From: Streptomyces angustmyceticus
Lineage (GTDB): Bacteria > Actinomycetota > Actinomycetes > Streptomycetales > Streptomycetaceae
Length of the DNA stretch: 64,000 nt
NCBI RefSeq assembly: GCF_019933235.1
Contig: NZ_CP082945.1
Location: 7,477,501-7,541,500 of the forward strand
Reading direction: 5' to 3'
How positions within the stretch are numbered: position 1 is the stretch's first letter; every line of letters starts with the position of its first letter. Below the pieces are notes generated by a model. That model searched no databases and was not told the origin of the DNA. It saw nothing but the letters and a program-made list of their open reading frames with translations. The position numbers and the translations under genes were made by a program. This document shows positions 7,727 to 16,749 of the stretch, piece by piece.

Positions 7727-9034
7727 GTGCGGGTGGAGCGCGGCGGGGAGCCGGGGGTCGTCGGGGCGGAGCGTGGCGTTGCGGGGGCGGCGGGTGCGGG
7801 GTGGCCGGTGGTCGTGCTGCTGACCTCGGCGATGGCGTTTTCCATGATGCAGTTGTTTGTGATCGGCGCGTTCGGGCCGCGCCTGGTGGGGGAGTTGAAG
7901 ATCTCCACGACGGTGCTGGGGCTCACCACGACGGCGGGCTTCGGGGCGGCGGCGGTCTTGTCGCCGCTGGCCGGGCGGCTGGTGGACCGGGTCGGCCCCC
8001 GGCGGTGTCTGGTGGCGTTGCTGTTGCTCACCGCGGTCTCGTTGGCGCTGATCGGGGCCGCTCCGGGGACGGTGGTGCTGCTGTTGGCGGTCGCGCTCGG
8101 CGGCGTACCGCAGGCGCTGGCCAACCCGGCGACGAACAAGGTGATCCTTGCGGCCCTCCCGGCCGAGCGGCGCCCCGGCGTGACCGGGATGAAGCAGTCG
8201 GGCGTGCAGGTCGGGGCCTTTGTGGCGGGGTTGCCGCTGTCGCTGCTGGCGGCCGGCGTGGGCTGGCGGGGCGCCGTGTGGGCGGCCGCGGGGACGGCGG
8301 CGCTGGCCGCGCTGTGGGCCTCGCGCGCGCTGCCGCCCGACGCCGCCGCCTCCGGGCCCGCCCCGCGCGCCGCGTCCGCCGCGCGGGGTGTGACGCGGCG
8401 GCTGGCCCTCTTCTCGCTGTTGCTCGGCTGCGGCATCGCCTCGGTCAACACCTATCTGGCGTTGTTCGGTGCGCAGCGGCTGGGGCTGTCGCCCACCGCC
8501 GCCGCGGCCTTGGTGGCCGTTTTGGGAGTGGCGGGCATCGCCGGGCGGGTGGGGTGGTCGCGCGCGGCGGGGAAGCCGGACCGGGCCGAGGCGCTGCCGG
8601 CCGTGCTGGCGGCCGGCGCGGTGGGCTCGGCGCTGCTGCTCGCCGCCGCGGTCCGGATGCCGTTGCTGGTGTGGGTGGCCGCGGTGGCGGTCGGGTCGTT
8701 CGCGGTGTCGGCGAACGCGGTCTCCATGGTGGTGGTGATGCGAGCGGCCGCGCCGGGCAGAGCGGGACTGGATTCGGCGCGGGTGTCGGCGGGCTTCTTC
8801 GCGGGGTTCGCCGTGGGGCCGCCGTTGTTCGGTGCGCTGTCCTCCGCCGCCGGCTACGGAACGGGCTGGCTCTTGGCCGCGGCCGAGTTCGCGACGGCGG
8901 CGGTGATCGCCCTGCCGTTGCGGTCACGTCGAGCGGGAACCGGGGATGGTCGAGCGGGAGCGGGAGCGGGAGCGGGAGCGGGCGCGGGAGCCGGGGACGG
9001 GGGAGCGGGCAGTGCGGGGGCGGACGGTGACTGA
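7727..9034 (+). CDS. MFS transporter
   Basis: About 435 residues with roughly twelve hydrophobic segments and the major-facilitator loop 2-3 signature as GRLVDRVGPRRCL. A second half-repeat begins after residue ~220. The substrate cannot be told from sequence. GTG 7727 is chosen for the GGGAGGAG ribosome site; the frame is open back to 7649. The C-terminus is a low-complexity Gly-Ala repeat encoded by GGGAGC hexanucleotides. The stop overlaps the GTG start of the next gene by 8 bp, so the two are probably translationally coupled and the transporter may move the substrate or product of the glycosidase-like protein. Confidence 0.8.
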   Translation: MRVERGGEPGVVGAERGVAGAAGAGWPVVVLLTSAMAFSMMQLFVIGAFGPRLVGELKISTTVLGLTTTAGFGAAAVLSPLAGRLVDRVGPRRCLVALLLLTAVSLALIGAAPGTVVLLLAVALGGVPQALANPATNKVILAALPAERRPGVTGMKQSGVQVGAFVAGLPLSLLAAGVGWRGAVWAAAGTAALAALWASRALPPDAAASGPAPRAASAARGVTRRLALFSLLLGCGIASVNTYLALFGAQRLGLSPTAAAALVAVLGVAGIAGRVGWSRAAGKPDRAEALPAVLAAGAVGSALLLAAAVRMPLLVWVAAVAVGSFAVSANAVSMVVVMRAAAPGRAGLDSARVSAGFFAGFAVGPPLFGALSSAAGYGTGWLLAAAEFATAAVIALPLRSRRAGTGDGRAGAGAGAGAGAGAGDGGAGSAGADGD

Positions 9035-10211
9035 GGGGGCGATGGGGCAACGGTCGGTGACTGAGGGCGCGAGGAGGCAGCGGGCGATGACCGAGGAGGC
9101 CATGGGGCAGCGGACGATGCGTAGGGAGCCGGTGGCCGAGGAGCCCGACGGCCCGCGGTGGGCCGAAGACGCGCTGGCGGCCGTCTGGCGACGTACCCGC
9201 GAGACCGAGGCCCAGGTCGGGACGCGGTTCCCCCTGTACGCCGATCCCGGCACCGGCGTCTGGCGGTCCACGTCGAAAGGGTCGTGGACCGGCGGCTTCT
9301 GGGCCGGGCTGCTGTGGTTGCGTGCGCTGGACTCGGGGGCCGAGCGCGACCGGCAGGCGGCGGCCGTGTGCACGGGACGGCTGGCCCACTGGGTCGGTCA
9401 GGACACCGCCACCCGGGGGCTGATCTTCTGGTACGGCACGGCGCTCGCCGCCGGTCCGGGGGACGACGGTGCGGCGGCGCAGCTGAGGGACCGGGCGGCG
9501 CGGGCCTGTCTGGCGGCGTATGACGCGGAGCGCGGGTTGGTGCCCTGGGGCGACGCCTTCGGCGGGCCTCGGCTGGTGGCGCGGGCGGACGCGGTGCCCG
9601 GTCTGGTGCCGCTGCTCGCCGGGCGGGGGCCGGACGGCGCGGACGCGGCGTCGGCGCAGCTGACCCGGCAGCTGACGCTCAGTCTGTCCGAGCACCCGCC
9701 GCGCCCGGCGTGGCGGGCCGCACCGGACGGCACCTGGAACGCCTGCTCCGAGCCTGCGCCCGGCTGGAGCCGTACGGTGCCGTGGCTGCTGCTGGGCGTG
9801 GTGGACGGCCTGCACTGCCTGGGGCAGCAGGGGCTGTGGGAGGCGGCGGAGGGGCTGGTCGCGCCGCGGCTCGGTGCCGGTGTGCCGCTCGTCCCCCGGG
9901 CGTACGACGGGAGGCCCGACGGCCCGATGGACACCTCGGCGGCCGCCATCGAGGCGGTGGCCCTCCTGAAGCTGGCCGCCCTGCTGCGGGCCGTGGGCAG
10001 GGAGGAGGAGGCCGGACCGCCGGGCCGTCGCGCGCGGCGCATACTGCACCGGTTGTCCACCGCGCATCTGTCGGCCAACGGCGGCCTCACGGCGAGCTGT
10101 TACGACGCCGACCGGGGGCTCGCCCCGTGCCACGAGCTGATCTGGGGAGACTTCTTCCTGGCGGCGGGGCTGGCGATGCTCACCGGCCGGACGGATCCGT
10201 TCGCGACGTGA
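9027..10211 (+). CDS. unsaturated glucuronyl hydrolase (GH88)-like protein
   Basis: About 394 residues with (alpha/alpha)6-barrel features of the GH88/GH105 group. These are a WTGGFWAGLLWLRAL-type helix near residue 90, an ADAVPGL segment that may correspond to the family's IDxMMNL, DTSAAAIEA near 300, and a closing IWGDFFLAAGL. The usual HD-x-G catalytic Asp loop is not seen; that position reads IFWYGTAL, so classical activity on unsaturated uronides is doubtful. The start is uncertain: GTG 9027 overlaps the MFS stop, and the first ~35 residues contain short repeats (TEGAMGQR-like), so a later ATG is possible. It overlaps the convergent acyl-CoA dehydrogenase by 32 bp. Confidence 0.6.
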   Translation: MTEGAMGQRSVTEGARRQRAMTEEAMGQRTMRREPVAEEPDGPRWAEDALAAVWRRTRETEAQVGTRFPLYADPGTGVWRSTSKGSWTGGFWAGLLWLRALDSGAERDRQAAAVCTGRLAHWVGQDTATRGLIFWYGTALAAGPGDDGAAAQLRDRAARACLAAYDAERGLVPWGDAFGGPRLVARADAVPGLVPLLAGRGPDGADAASAQLTRQLTLSLSEHPPRPAWRAAPDGTWNACSEPAPGWSRTVPWLLLGVVDGLHCLGQQGLWEAAEGLVAPRLGAGVPLVPRAYDGRPDGPMDTSAAAIEAVALLKLAALLRAVGREEEAGPPGRRARRILHRLSTAHLSANGGLTASCYDADRGLAPCHELIWGDFFLAAGLAMLTGRTDPFAT

Positions 10212-11448
10212 CGCCGTGGCCGCGGAGCACCCGCCGGGCCACCGCCGCGATGTGCAGCTCGTCCGGGCCGTCCAGCAGCCGGGCCGCGCGGCCCGTGCGG
10301 AACAGGCCGGGCAGCGCGGTGTCGGGGCCGAGTCCGGCGGCGCCGTGCACCTGGACCGCGGCGTCGGCGACCTGCTGGAGCATCCGGGCCGCCGCCACCT
10401 TGGCCAGGCCGGACTCCAGGCGGGCGTCGTCACCCGCCGCCAGCCGGGCCACCGCCTCGTACACGAGCGGCCGGGTGGAGCGGATGGCCAGCAGCGAGTC
10501 GAAGACCATCTGCTGGACGAGCTGCCGGTCGGCCAGCGGACCGGACGACTGGCGCCGCTGCCCGGCCCGTTCACACATCAGGCCGAAGGCGCGCTCGGCC
10601 TGCCCGAGCCAGCGCAGGCACCGCAGCACCCGGCCGAGCCGGAGCCGTTCCCCGGCGATCCGCAGCGCCCGGCCCGGCTCGCCCACCAGGTGGTCCGGGC
10701 CGACGGTGACGCCGTCCAGGGCGATCTCCCACTGCCCGCCCGCACCGAGGACCGGCACCTCGCGCAGCACCGTGAAGCCCGCAGCGGACGCGGGCACCGC
10801 GAACAGCGACAGGCCGTCCGTCCCGCTCTCCGCGGGGCCCGTGCGCGCCAGCACCGTGACCAGGTCGGCGTCGCCCGCGCCCGTGATGAACCACTTGCGG
10901 CCCTCCAGGGTCCAGCTCCCGTCGGGCTGCGCGACGGCCCGGGTCGCGGTCTGCGCCGGGTCGGTACCGGGGGTGTCGGGCTCGGTCATCGCATAGCTGC
11001 TGCGCAGCTCGCCGGCCGCGATGCCCGGCAGCCAGCGCTGCTGTACCTGCTCCCCGGCGTGCCGGGAGAGCATCAGCACATCGAGGAGGGTGCTCGACCC
11101 GAGGGCGGCGGGGCCGTGGTCGCTGGCTCCCTCGGCCTCCGCGAGGTGGGCGTACTGCGCCAGGCCGATGCCCTGGCCGCCGAACTCCACGGGCAGGGGA
11201 AGGGCCCACAACCCGGCCTGCTTCGCCTCGTCCTGGAGCCCGCGCAGGGCCGTACGCGCGGGTGCGCCGCCCGCGTCGAGGACCGGCTCGCAGGGCATCA
11301 CCCGCTCCCGTACGAACGCCCGCACCCGCGCCCGCAGTTCGGCGATCGCGGACGGGCAGTCGGGCTGCCCGGGGCCGGTGGCCTCCTGGGACGGGTCCGC
11401 TCCGGGTGCCGCGTCCGGCGCGCTCCGCACGGAGTTCTTGGCGTTCAC
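10180..11448 (-). CDS. acyl-CoA dehydrogenase (FAD)
   Basis: About 422 residues. It has the acyl-CoA dehydrogenase fold order: N-terminal helical domain (residues ~35-150), middle beta domain with YAMTEPDTPGTDPAQ and WFITGAGDAD around 155-200, and a C-terminal four-helix domain ending near the VQVHGAAGLG motif (~385). These are the FAD and acyl-CoA contact regions of the family. GTG 11448 is preferred for the GGAGGAAG site. It diverges from the CoA-transferase/ligase pair over 137 bp, and all three together resemble a CaiA-CaiB-CaiC style set for activating and oxidising a carboxylic acid as its CoA thioester. The substrate is unknown. Confidence 0.85.
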   Translation of the reverse strand: MNAKNSVRSAPDAAPGADPSQEATGPGQPDCPSAIAELRARVRAFVRERVMPCEPVLDAGGAPARTALRGLQDEAKQAGLWALPLPVEFGGQGIGLAQYAHLAEAEGASDHGPAALGSSTLLDVLMLSRHAGEQVQQRWLPGIAAGELRSSYAMTEPDTPGTDPAQTATRAVAQPDGSWTLEGRKWFITGAGDADLVTVLARTGPAESGTDGLSLFAVPASAAGFTVLREVPVLGAGGQWEIALDGVTVGPDHLVGEPGRALRIAGERLRLGRVLRCLRWLGQAERAFGLMCERAGQRRQSSGPLADRQLVQQMVFDSLLAIRSTRPLVYEAVARLAAGDDARLESGLAKVAAARMLQQVADAAVQVHGAAGLGPDTALPGLFRTGRAARLLDGPDELHIAAVARRVLRGHGVTSRTDPSGR

Positions 11449-11585
11449 GGCTTCCTCCACCTCGACCGGGAACTCGGTGAGCCGACGGTCCGACTCACTG
11501 ACTGTGGAGTTGGTCGGCGCCCCGTGCCGCCTGGTTCCCGTGGATGTGTGCGAGCCATAGGGCGGTCCGCCCGGAGAGGAGTGCC

Positions 11586-13382
11586 GTGGGACACCCCGTC
11601 GTCATCCGCACGACCCGGCCGCTGGAGGGAGTGCACCTGGAGGCGTCGGGTCCGCCCGCGCTGACCGCCCCGGCGCTGGGCCATCTGCGCGCCCTCGGCG
11701 CGGCGGCCCCCGAGCCGCCCCGGACACCCGGCGGCCCCGCGCGCTTCGCCGCCGCGGGGAACGGGCCGGGCCGGGTCACCGCGCACACCGCGTGGGCCGA
11801 CGTCCTCCCGAGGGCACACGCCGTCGACGAGGCCACCGTCCAGGCGGCCACCGGCATGATGCATGTGCACGGCCGCCGCGACGGTGCCCCGCGCGGCCTC
11901 GCCGTCGACTACGCGGCCACCTGCGCCTCCGTGCTGACCGTGCAGGGGCTGCTCGCCGCGATGCTGGGCCGGGCCCGCGGCGGCACCCGGAACCCCCATG
12001 TCACGGCCGGTGCCGACCGGGCCGCGCTGCTCACCCTCTCCCAGTACCTCGCCGCGGCCAACGCGCCGGAGGCGGAGGCCGTGGAACTGTCCCCGGGCGG
12101 GCCGCCGTTCACCGCCGCCTGCGGCACCCGCTTCGAACTGGAGGCGCTCGACCCCGCGCCCTGGGCCCGCTTCTGGCGGGAGCTCCGCGCGCCCGAAGAG
12201 GCAGTCCGCGCGGGCTGGCCGCCCTTCCAGTTCCGCTACGCCACCGCCTGCGCCCCGCTGCCCGAGGAACTGCACCGCACGACGCGCGGCGTCTCCTGGG
12301 CGAGGATCCGGCAGGCCGCGTCCGCCGCGGGCGCCGAGGTGTGCCCGCTGCATCCGCTCACCGACACGGCGGCGGAGCGCGGGTCCCGTGCCCCGTGGAC
12401 CCTGACCCCGCGCGAGGAGACGTGGGACGGGCCGGCCCCCGGGACCGCCCCCGACGCAGCGCTGCCGCTCGCCGGCCTGACCGTCCTGGAAGCGGGCCGC
12501 CGCATCCAGGCCCCGCTCGCCGCGCACCTCCTGGGCCTGCTCGGCGCCGACGTCGTACGGATCGAGCCGCCCGGCGGGGACCCGTTGCGCGGAATGCCGC
12601 CCTGCTGCTCCGACGTCTCCGCGCGCTGGCTCGCGCTCAACAGGGGGAAGCGCGCGGTGCAGATCGACATCAAGTCCCGTGCGGGGCAGGCGGAGTTGCG
12701 CGAGCTGGCCGCGGGCGCCGACGTCTTCCTGCACAACTGGGCACCGGGGAAGGCCGAACAGTTCGGCCTGGGCCCCGACCACCTCGCGGCGGTCAACACC
12801 GGCCTGGTGTACGCCTACACCAGCGGCTGGGCGGGATGGCAGGCCGACGTCCCGATGGGCACCGACTTCATGGTGCAGGCCCGCACCGGCGTCGGCGAGG
12901 CGGCCCGCCCCGCCGACGAGGCCCCCGCGCCCTCCCTGATGACCCTGATCGATGTCCTCGGCGGACTGCTCGGCGCCGAGGCCGTCCTCGGCGGGCTGCT
13001 GCTGCGGGCGCGCACCGGCCGCGGTGTGCGGGTGGAGTCCTCGCTGCTGGGGGCCGCCGAGACGCTCACCGCACCGGCGCTGCACCGGGCGGCGGCCGGC
13101 GGCGGGGCGCGCCGCCCCGCGGCCTTCCGGAGTCCTTTCGCGACCGCGGACGGCTGGATCGCGCCGAGCGACGACTCCGCCGCCGCGGTGCGCGGCCGGT
13201 CCGCCGAGCTGCGGCAACTGACCTCGCAGCAGGCGCTCGACGCGCTGCGCGCCGACGGCCTCGCCGCGACCGCCGTCACCACCGACCTCGGCGCGCTCCC
13301 CCACGACCCGCGCCTCGCCGGAGTCCTCACCCGCGACCCCCTCGGGTCCCTCGTCGTCCCCTCGCCCTGGAGATTCGCATGA
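11586..13382 (+). CDS. fused (tandem) type III CoA-transferase, CaiB/BaiF family
   Basis: About 598 residues, longer than the ~400 of ordinary family III CoA-transferases. Residues ~295-598 carry the recognisable CaiB core: LAGLTVLEAGRRIQAP, GADVVRIEPPGGDP, LNRGKRAVQIDIKS, and GTDFMVQA with the expected catalytic Asp. Residues 1-285 look like a diverged second copy (DYAATCASVLTVQGLL; FELEALDPAPWARFW) without that Asp, so the protein resembles a fused dimer. It would move CoA between an acyl-CoA and a carboxylic acid. GTG 11586 follows a GGAGAGGAG site. Its stop overlaps the ligase start as ATGA. Confidence 0.8.
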   Translation: MGHPVVIRTTRPLEGVHLEASGPPALTAPALGHLRALGAAAPEPPRTPGGPARFAAAGNGPGRVTAHTAWADVLPRAHAVDEATVQAATGMMHVHGRRDGAPRGLAVDYAATCASVLTVQGLLAAMLGRARGGTRNPHVTAGADRAALLTLSQYLAAANAPEAEAVELSPGGPPFTAACGTRFELEALDPAPWARFWRELRAPEEAVRAGWPPFQFRYATACAPLPEELHRTTRGVSWARIRQAASAAGAEVCPLHPLTDTAAERGSRAPWTLTPREETWDGPAPGTAPDAALPLAGLTVLEAGRRIQAPLAAHLLGLLGADVVRIEPPGGDPLRGMPPCCSDVSARWLALNRGKRAVQIDIKSRAGQAELRELAAGADVFLHNWAPGKAEQFGLGPDHLAAVNTGLVYAYTSGWAGWQADVPMGTDFMVQARTGVGEAARPADEAPAPSLMTLIDVLGGLLGAEAVLGGLLLRARTGRGVRVESSLLGAAETLTAPALHRAAAGGGARRPAAFRSPFATADGWIAPSDDSAAAVRGRSAELRQLTSQQALDALRADGLAATAVTTDLGALPHDPRLAGVLTRDPLGSLVVPSPWRFA

Positions 13383-15037
13383 CGAACCTGCTCCACGACC
13401 TGGTCCCCGCGCCGCTCCGGCGCGCCTGGGCCGCCGAAGGGCACTGCCCCGACATAGACCTCTACACCCTCTTCCGCTCGCACCGGATAGCCGACCCGCA
13501 CCGCACCGCCGTGATCGACGCGCGCGGCGCGACCTCCTACGCGGAGCTGGACGACCGGGCCCGATGTCTGGCCACCGGCCTCACCGAGGCCGGCATCCGC
13601 CCCGGTGACGTGGTCGGCGTCCAACTGCCCAACAGCGCGGAGGCGGTGGCTGCCGACCTGGCGCTGGCCGCGCTGGGAGCCGTGGCCCTGCCCTTCCCCG
13701 TCGGACGCGGCGGACGGGAGGCGAGATCGCTGCTCGGCCGGGCCGGGGCCCGAGCGGTGATCGCCGCCACCGAACACCGGGGCATCGCGCACGCGAAGGA
13801 ACTGGCGGAACTCGCCGGGGAACTACCCGAGTTGGACACCGTAATCGCCGCGGGCGCGGGCGCCGTACCCGTCGGCTGCCGTTCGCTGACCGCTCTGCCG
13901 GGCACCGCGAACGGCTTCACCCCGCGACGCCCCGACCCCGACACGGCCGCCCGGATCCTGGTGTCCTCCGGTTCCGAGGCCGAACCGAAGATGGTGGCGT
14001 ACTCGCACAACGCGCTCGCCGGCGGCCGCGGCAACTTCCTCGGTGCCCTGCTCGCGGCGGGCGGCCCCCCGCGCTGCCTCTTCCTCACCCCGCTCGCCTC
14101 GGCGTTCGGCAGCAGCGGCACCGCGGTCACCCTCGCCCGGCACGGCGGAACCCTCGTCCTGCTCGACCGCTTCACGCCCGAGGCGGCGCTGCGGGCGATC
14201 CGCGCGCACCGGCCGACGCACGTGCTGGGCGTTCCCACGATGGTCCGCATGATGCTGGAGCGCTGCGGCCCCGAGCCGGTCGCCGCCGAGGGGCTGACGG
14301 CGCTGGTCCTGGGCGGCTCCGCGCTGGACGCGGCCACCCGGCGGGAGGCACGCCGGGCGTTCGGCTGCCCGGTGGTCAACCTCTACGGATCGGCCGACGG
14401 CGTCAACTGCCACACCGGGCTGGCGGAGGAGACCGCACCGGCCGGGGGACCGGGCGTCGTGGTCGGCAGGCCCGATCCCACGGTCTGCGAGATCCGCATC
14501 GCCCCGCTGCACGGCGGCACGGCGAACGAGGCCGAGACCGGGGAGATCCTCGCGCGGGGACCGATGACCCCGCTGTGCTACGTGGGGGCGCCGGAGCTGA
14601 ACATGCGCTACCGCACCGCGGACGGCTGGGTGCGCACCGGCGACCTGGGAACGCTGGACGCCGAGGGCACCCTGCGCGTGGTCGGCCGGCTCAAGGACGT
14701 GGTGATCCGCGGCGGCGCCAACATCAGCCCCGCCGAGGTCGAGGGCGAGCTGTCCGCCCATCCCGGTGTGCGCGACGTGCTCTGCGTCGGCGTACCCGAC
14801 CCGTTGATGGGGGAGCGGCTGGCGGCCTGCGTGGTGCCGCGGTCCGGGCACGAGATCACCCTGGAGAGCCTGGGCGCCCATCTCGACTCCCGTGGCCTGG
14901 AGCGCCGCAAGCACCCGGAGCGGCTGCTCGTGGTGACCGGCGAGCTGCCGCTCACCCCGGCCGGCAAACCCGACCGCACCGCGCTCAGGGACCAACTCGC
15001 CGCGGCCTCCCCGGCCACCCCGGCACAGACCGGGTGA
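13379..15037 (+). CDS. AMP-forming acyl-CoA synthetase/ligase
   Basis: 552 residues of the adenylate-forming superfamily. The phosphate-binding A3 loop is modified to ILVSSGSEAEPKMV (about residues 192-205). The NLYGSADG motif appears instead of the usual YGxTE (~335). VRTGDLGTLDAEG (~420), GRLKDVVIRGGANISP (~440) and a late PLTPAGKPDR with the catalytic Lys (~530) are all present. It should activate a carboxylic acid to an acyl-AMP and then CoA thioester. Translational overlap with the CoA-transferase and the divergent acyl-CoA dehydrogenase place it in one small catabolic or tailoring pathway whose substrate is not evident. Confidence 0.85.
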   Translation: MTNLLHDLVPAPLRRAWAAEGHCPDIDLYTLFRSHRIADPHRTAVIDARGATSYAELDDRARCLATGLTEAGIRPGDVVGVQLPNSAEAVAADLALAALGAVALPFPVGRGGREARSLLGRAGARAVIAATEHRGIAHAKELAELAGELPELDTVIAAGAGAVPVGCRSLTALPGTANGFTPRRPDPDTAARILVSSGSEAEPKMVAYSHNALAGGRGNFLGALLAAGGPPRCLFLTPLASAFGSSGTAVTLARHGGTLVLLDRFTPEAALRAIRAHRPTHVLGVPTMVRMMLERCGPEPVAAEGLTALVLGGSALDAATRREARRAFGCPVVNLYGSADGVNCHTGLAEETAPAGGPGVVVGRPDPTVCEIRIAPLHGGTANEAETGEILARGPMTPLCYVGAPELNMRYRTADGWVRTGDLGTLDAEGTLRVVGRLKDVVIRGGANISPAEVEGELSAHPGVRDVLCVGVPDPLMGERLAACVVPRSGHEITLESLGAHLDSRGLERRKHPERLLVVTGELPLTPAGKPDRTALRDQLAAASPATPAQTG

Positions 15038-15045
15038 CGCGGGAG

Positions 15046-15090
15046 CGGTGGGGGGCCGGCCGGGACGGGAACCGCCCGGCACCCCCACCG
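15046..15090. terminator. imperfect G/C hairpin between convergent genes
   Basis: A GGTGGGG-GCCGG arm near 15047-15059 can pair imperfectly with CCGGCACCCCCACC at 15076-15089. It sits between the ligase stop and the stop of the opposing solute-binding protein gene, a natural place for a shared terminator. Confidence 0.4.
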
Positions 15091-15115
15091 CGTCCGGATG
15101 CGGGGTGCCCGCCGA

Positions 15116-15928
15116 TCAGGACGCGGCGAACGCCTTCGTCATCTGCTCCGCGGCCTTGCGGTAGACGGCGAGCAGATCGAGGTCCTTCCCCGGGTAGTTG
15201 ACGATGTTCAGCTGCTTCGCGCCCGAGCCCGGCAGCACGGTGCCCGTCGACATGTTCTCGTTCTCCAGGACGAACGCCGGCTTCTTCGCGGACAGCCGGG
15301 AGAGCTGCGCGGGAGACACCGCCTCCGGCCCGTACGTCCCCACCAGCCGCGCGCCCGCCAGCTTGGCCGCCCAGGTGGTGAAGACCTGGGAGGCCACGGC
15401 GGGCGCCTTGCCGTCGGGCCGGGAGGCCTTCAGCCGGCCGGCCAGCGACTTCCACTCGGCGGCGAGGTCCGCGTTCCACTTCGCCGCCGCCTGCTCGGTA
15501 CCGAACGCCTTGCCCAGCCGGGTCACATTGGCGGTGGTCTTCGCGGGGGAGTTGTCCAGTTCGAGGTCGATCATCTTGGCCCGTGAGCCGGCCGCTTCCT
15601 TGATCCGCCCGGCGAACGGTTCGAACGGTGCGTACAGGACGTAGTCCGCGTCGGCCACCGCGGACAGGTCGGACGGTTTGAGGTCGTAGTCGGGCGCATG
15701 CCGGATCGAGGCGGGCACCAGGGACCTGACGTTCTCGGCACCGGCCGCCTTGGCCAGCGCCGCCTCCCAGGAGGTGGTGGCGACCACCACGGGACCGGAG
15801 CCCGACTTCCCGGACGTGCCGTGCGACGCGTCCTTCGAAGACGCGCCGGAGCCACCGCATCCGGAGACCAGCAACAGCCCCGCGCTCAGTGCGACGAGGG
15901 GACGGACGAGGACGCGGGCACGCGCCAT
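15116..15928 (-). CDS. metal (Zn/Mn-type) ABC transporter substrate-binding lipoprotein
   Basis: 270 residues with a lipobox LLVSGC at about residue 26, so probably a lipid-anchored protein on the outer face of the membrane. The body resembles the ZnuA/TroA cluster: VVVATTSWEAALAKAAG, then RHAPDYDLKPSDL with a likely metal-ligand His, and a C-terminal VLENENMSTG region. The long His-rich loop of many ZnuA proteins is absent, which fits the AztC-like subgroup. The start codon overlaps the end of the permease gene by 43 bp. No clear Zur box was found by eye upstream of the operon. Confidence 0.8.
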   Translation of the reverse strand: MARARVLVRPLVALSAGLLLVSGCGGSGASSKDASHGTSGKSGSGPVVVATTSWEAALAKAAGAENVRSLVPASIRHAPDYDLKPSDLSAVADADYVLYAPFEPFAGRIKEAAGSRAKMIDLELDNSPAKTTANVTRLGKAFGTEQAAAKWNADLAAEWKSLAGRLKASRPDGKAPAVASQVFTTWAAKLAGARLVGTYGPEAVSPAQLSRLSAKKPAFVLENENMSTGTVLPGSGAKQLNIVNYPGKDLDLLAVYRKAAEQMTKAFAAS

Positions 15929-16749
15929 GAGGGGGTTCTCCGTTCGGGTACGAGATGAGCTGCCAGGGCGACCGCCCCGGCAGCGAGGACGAGGACCGGG
16001 CCGGGCGGCAGGTCCCAGGCGAGCGAGACGAGGAAGCCGGCGACATTGACCACGAGGCCGATGCCGACGGCCCACAGCGTGATCGACACCAGCGAGCGGC
16101 CGAGCCGGCGGGCGGCGAGCGCCGGCAGCAGCGTCAGCGCGTCCACCAGCAGGGCCCCGGTCAGCCGGAGGGCGCCGGCCACCGCGACCGCCACCAGGAC
16201 GAGCAGCAACACCGTGAGCCGCTGCACCGCCACCCCGGAACACAGGGCGAGTTCCCGGTCGTGCAGCAGCAGGGCCAGATCACGGCGGCGCCAGACGAAC
16301 AGCGCCGGCAGGGCCACCGCCAAGGCGCCCAGGACGGCGAGGTCGGCGGGGCGCACCGCCAGGATGGACCCCCACAGCAGCGCGAAGGCCCCGTTGGCGT
16401 TGACCCCGGACAGCGCCAGCAGCAGCAGCGCGGCGGCGATGGCCAGGCTCATCAACAGCCCCATGGCCCCCGAGAGCCCGTCGGCGTTACGGGCCAGGGG
16501 CGCCACCCCCGCGCCCGCCAGGGCACAGGCCACCAGCGCGCACAGCACGGGGTCCAGCCCCAGCAACTGGCCCGCCGCGATGCCCAGCAGGGCGACATGC
16601 ATCATCGCGAAGCGCACCGGCATGATGTCCAGCCCCACGATCACCACACCCACGATCGGCAGCCCGAGCGCCGACAGCAGCAGCCCGGCCCCGGCCCGCT
16701 GCACGGGCACCAGCTGCAACAGGTCCCCGACCTGCCCGAGCGCACTCAC
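15886..16749 (-). CDS. metal ABC transporter permease (ZnuB/AztB-like)
   Basis: 287 residues with seven to nine hydrophobic segments and the ABC-3 family features RFAMMHVALLGIA near residue 45, LSGAMGLLMSLAIA, and a late LTGALLVDALTLLPALAARRL. This integral membrane subunit would move a divalent metal supplied by the lipoprotein at 15116-15928. GTG 16749 overlaps the stop of the ATPase gene (GTGA), and its own 3' end overlaps the lipoprotein gene start. All three subunits are therefore one tightly coupled operon read right to left. Confidence 0.85.
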   Translation of the reverse strand: MSALGQVGDLLQLVPVQRAGAGLLLSALGLPIVGVVIVGLDIMPVRFAMMHVALLGIAAGQLLGLDPVLCALVACALAGAGVAPLARNADGLSGAMGLLMSLAIAAALLLLALSGVNANGAFALLWGSILAVRPADLAVLGALAVALPALFVWRRRDLALLLHDRELALCSGVAVQRLTVLLLVLVAVAVAGALRLTGALLVDALTLLPALAARRLGRSLVSITLWAVGIGLVVNVAGFLVSLAWDLPPGPVLVLAAGAVALAAHLVPERRTPSWRVPASSSVPSSH

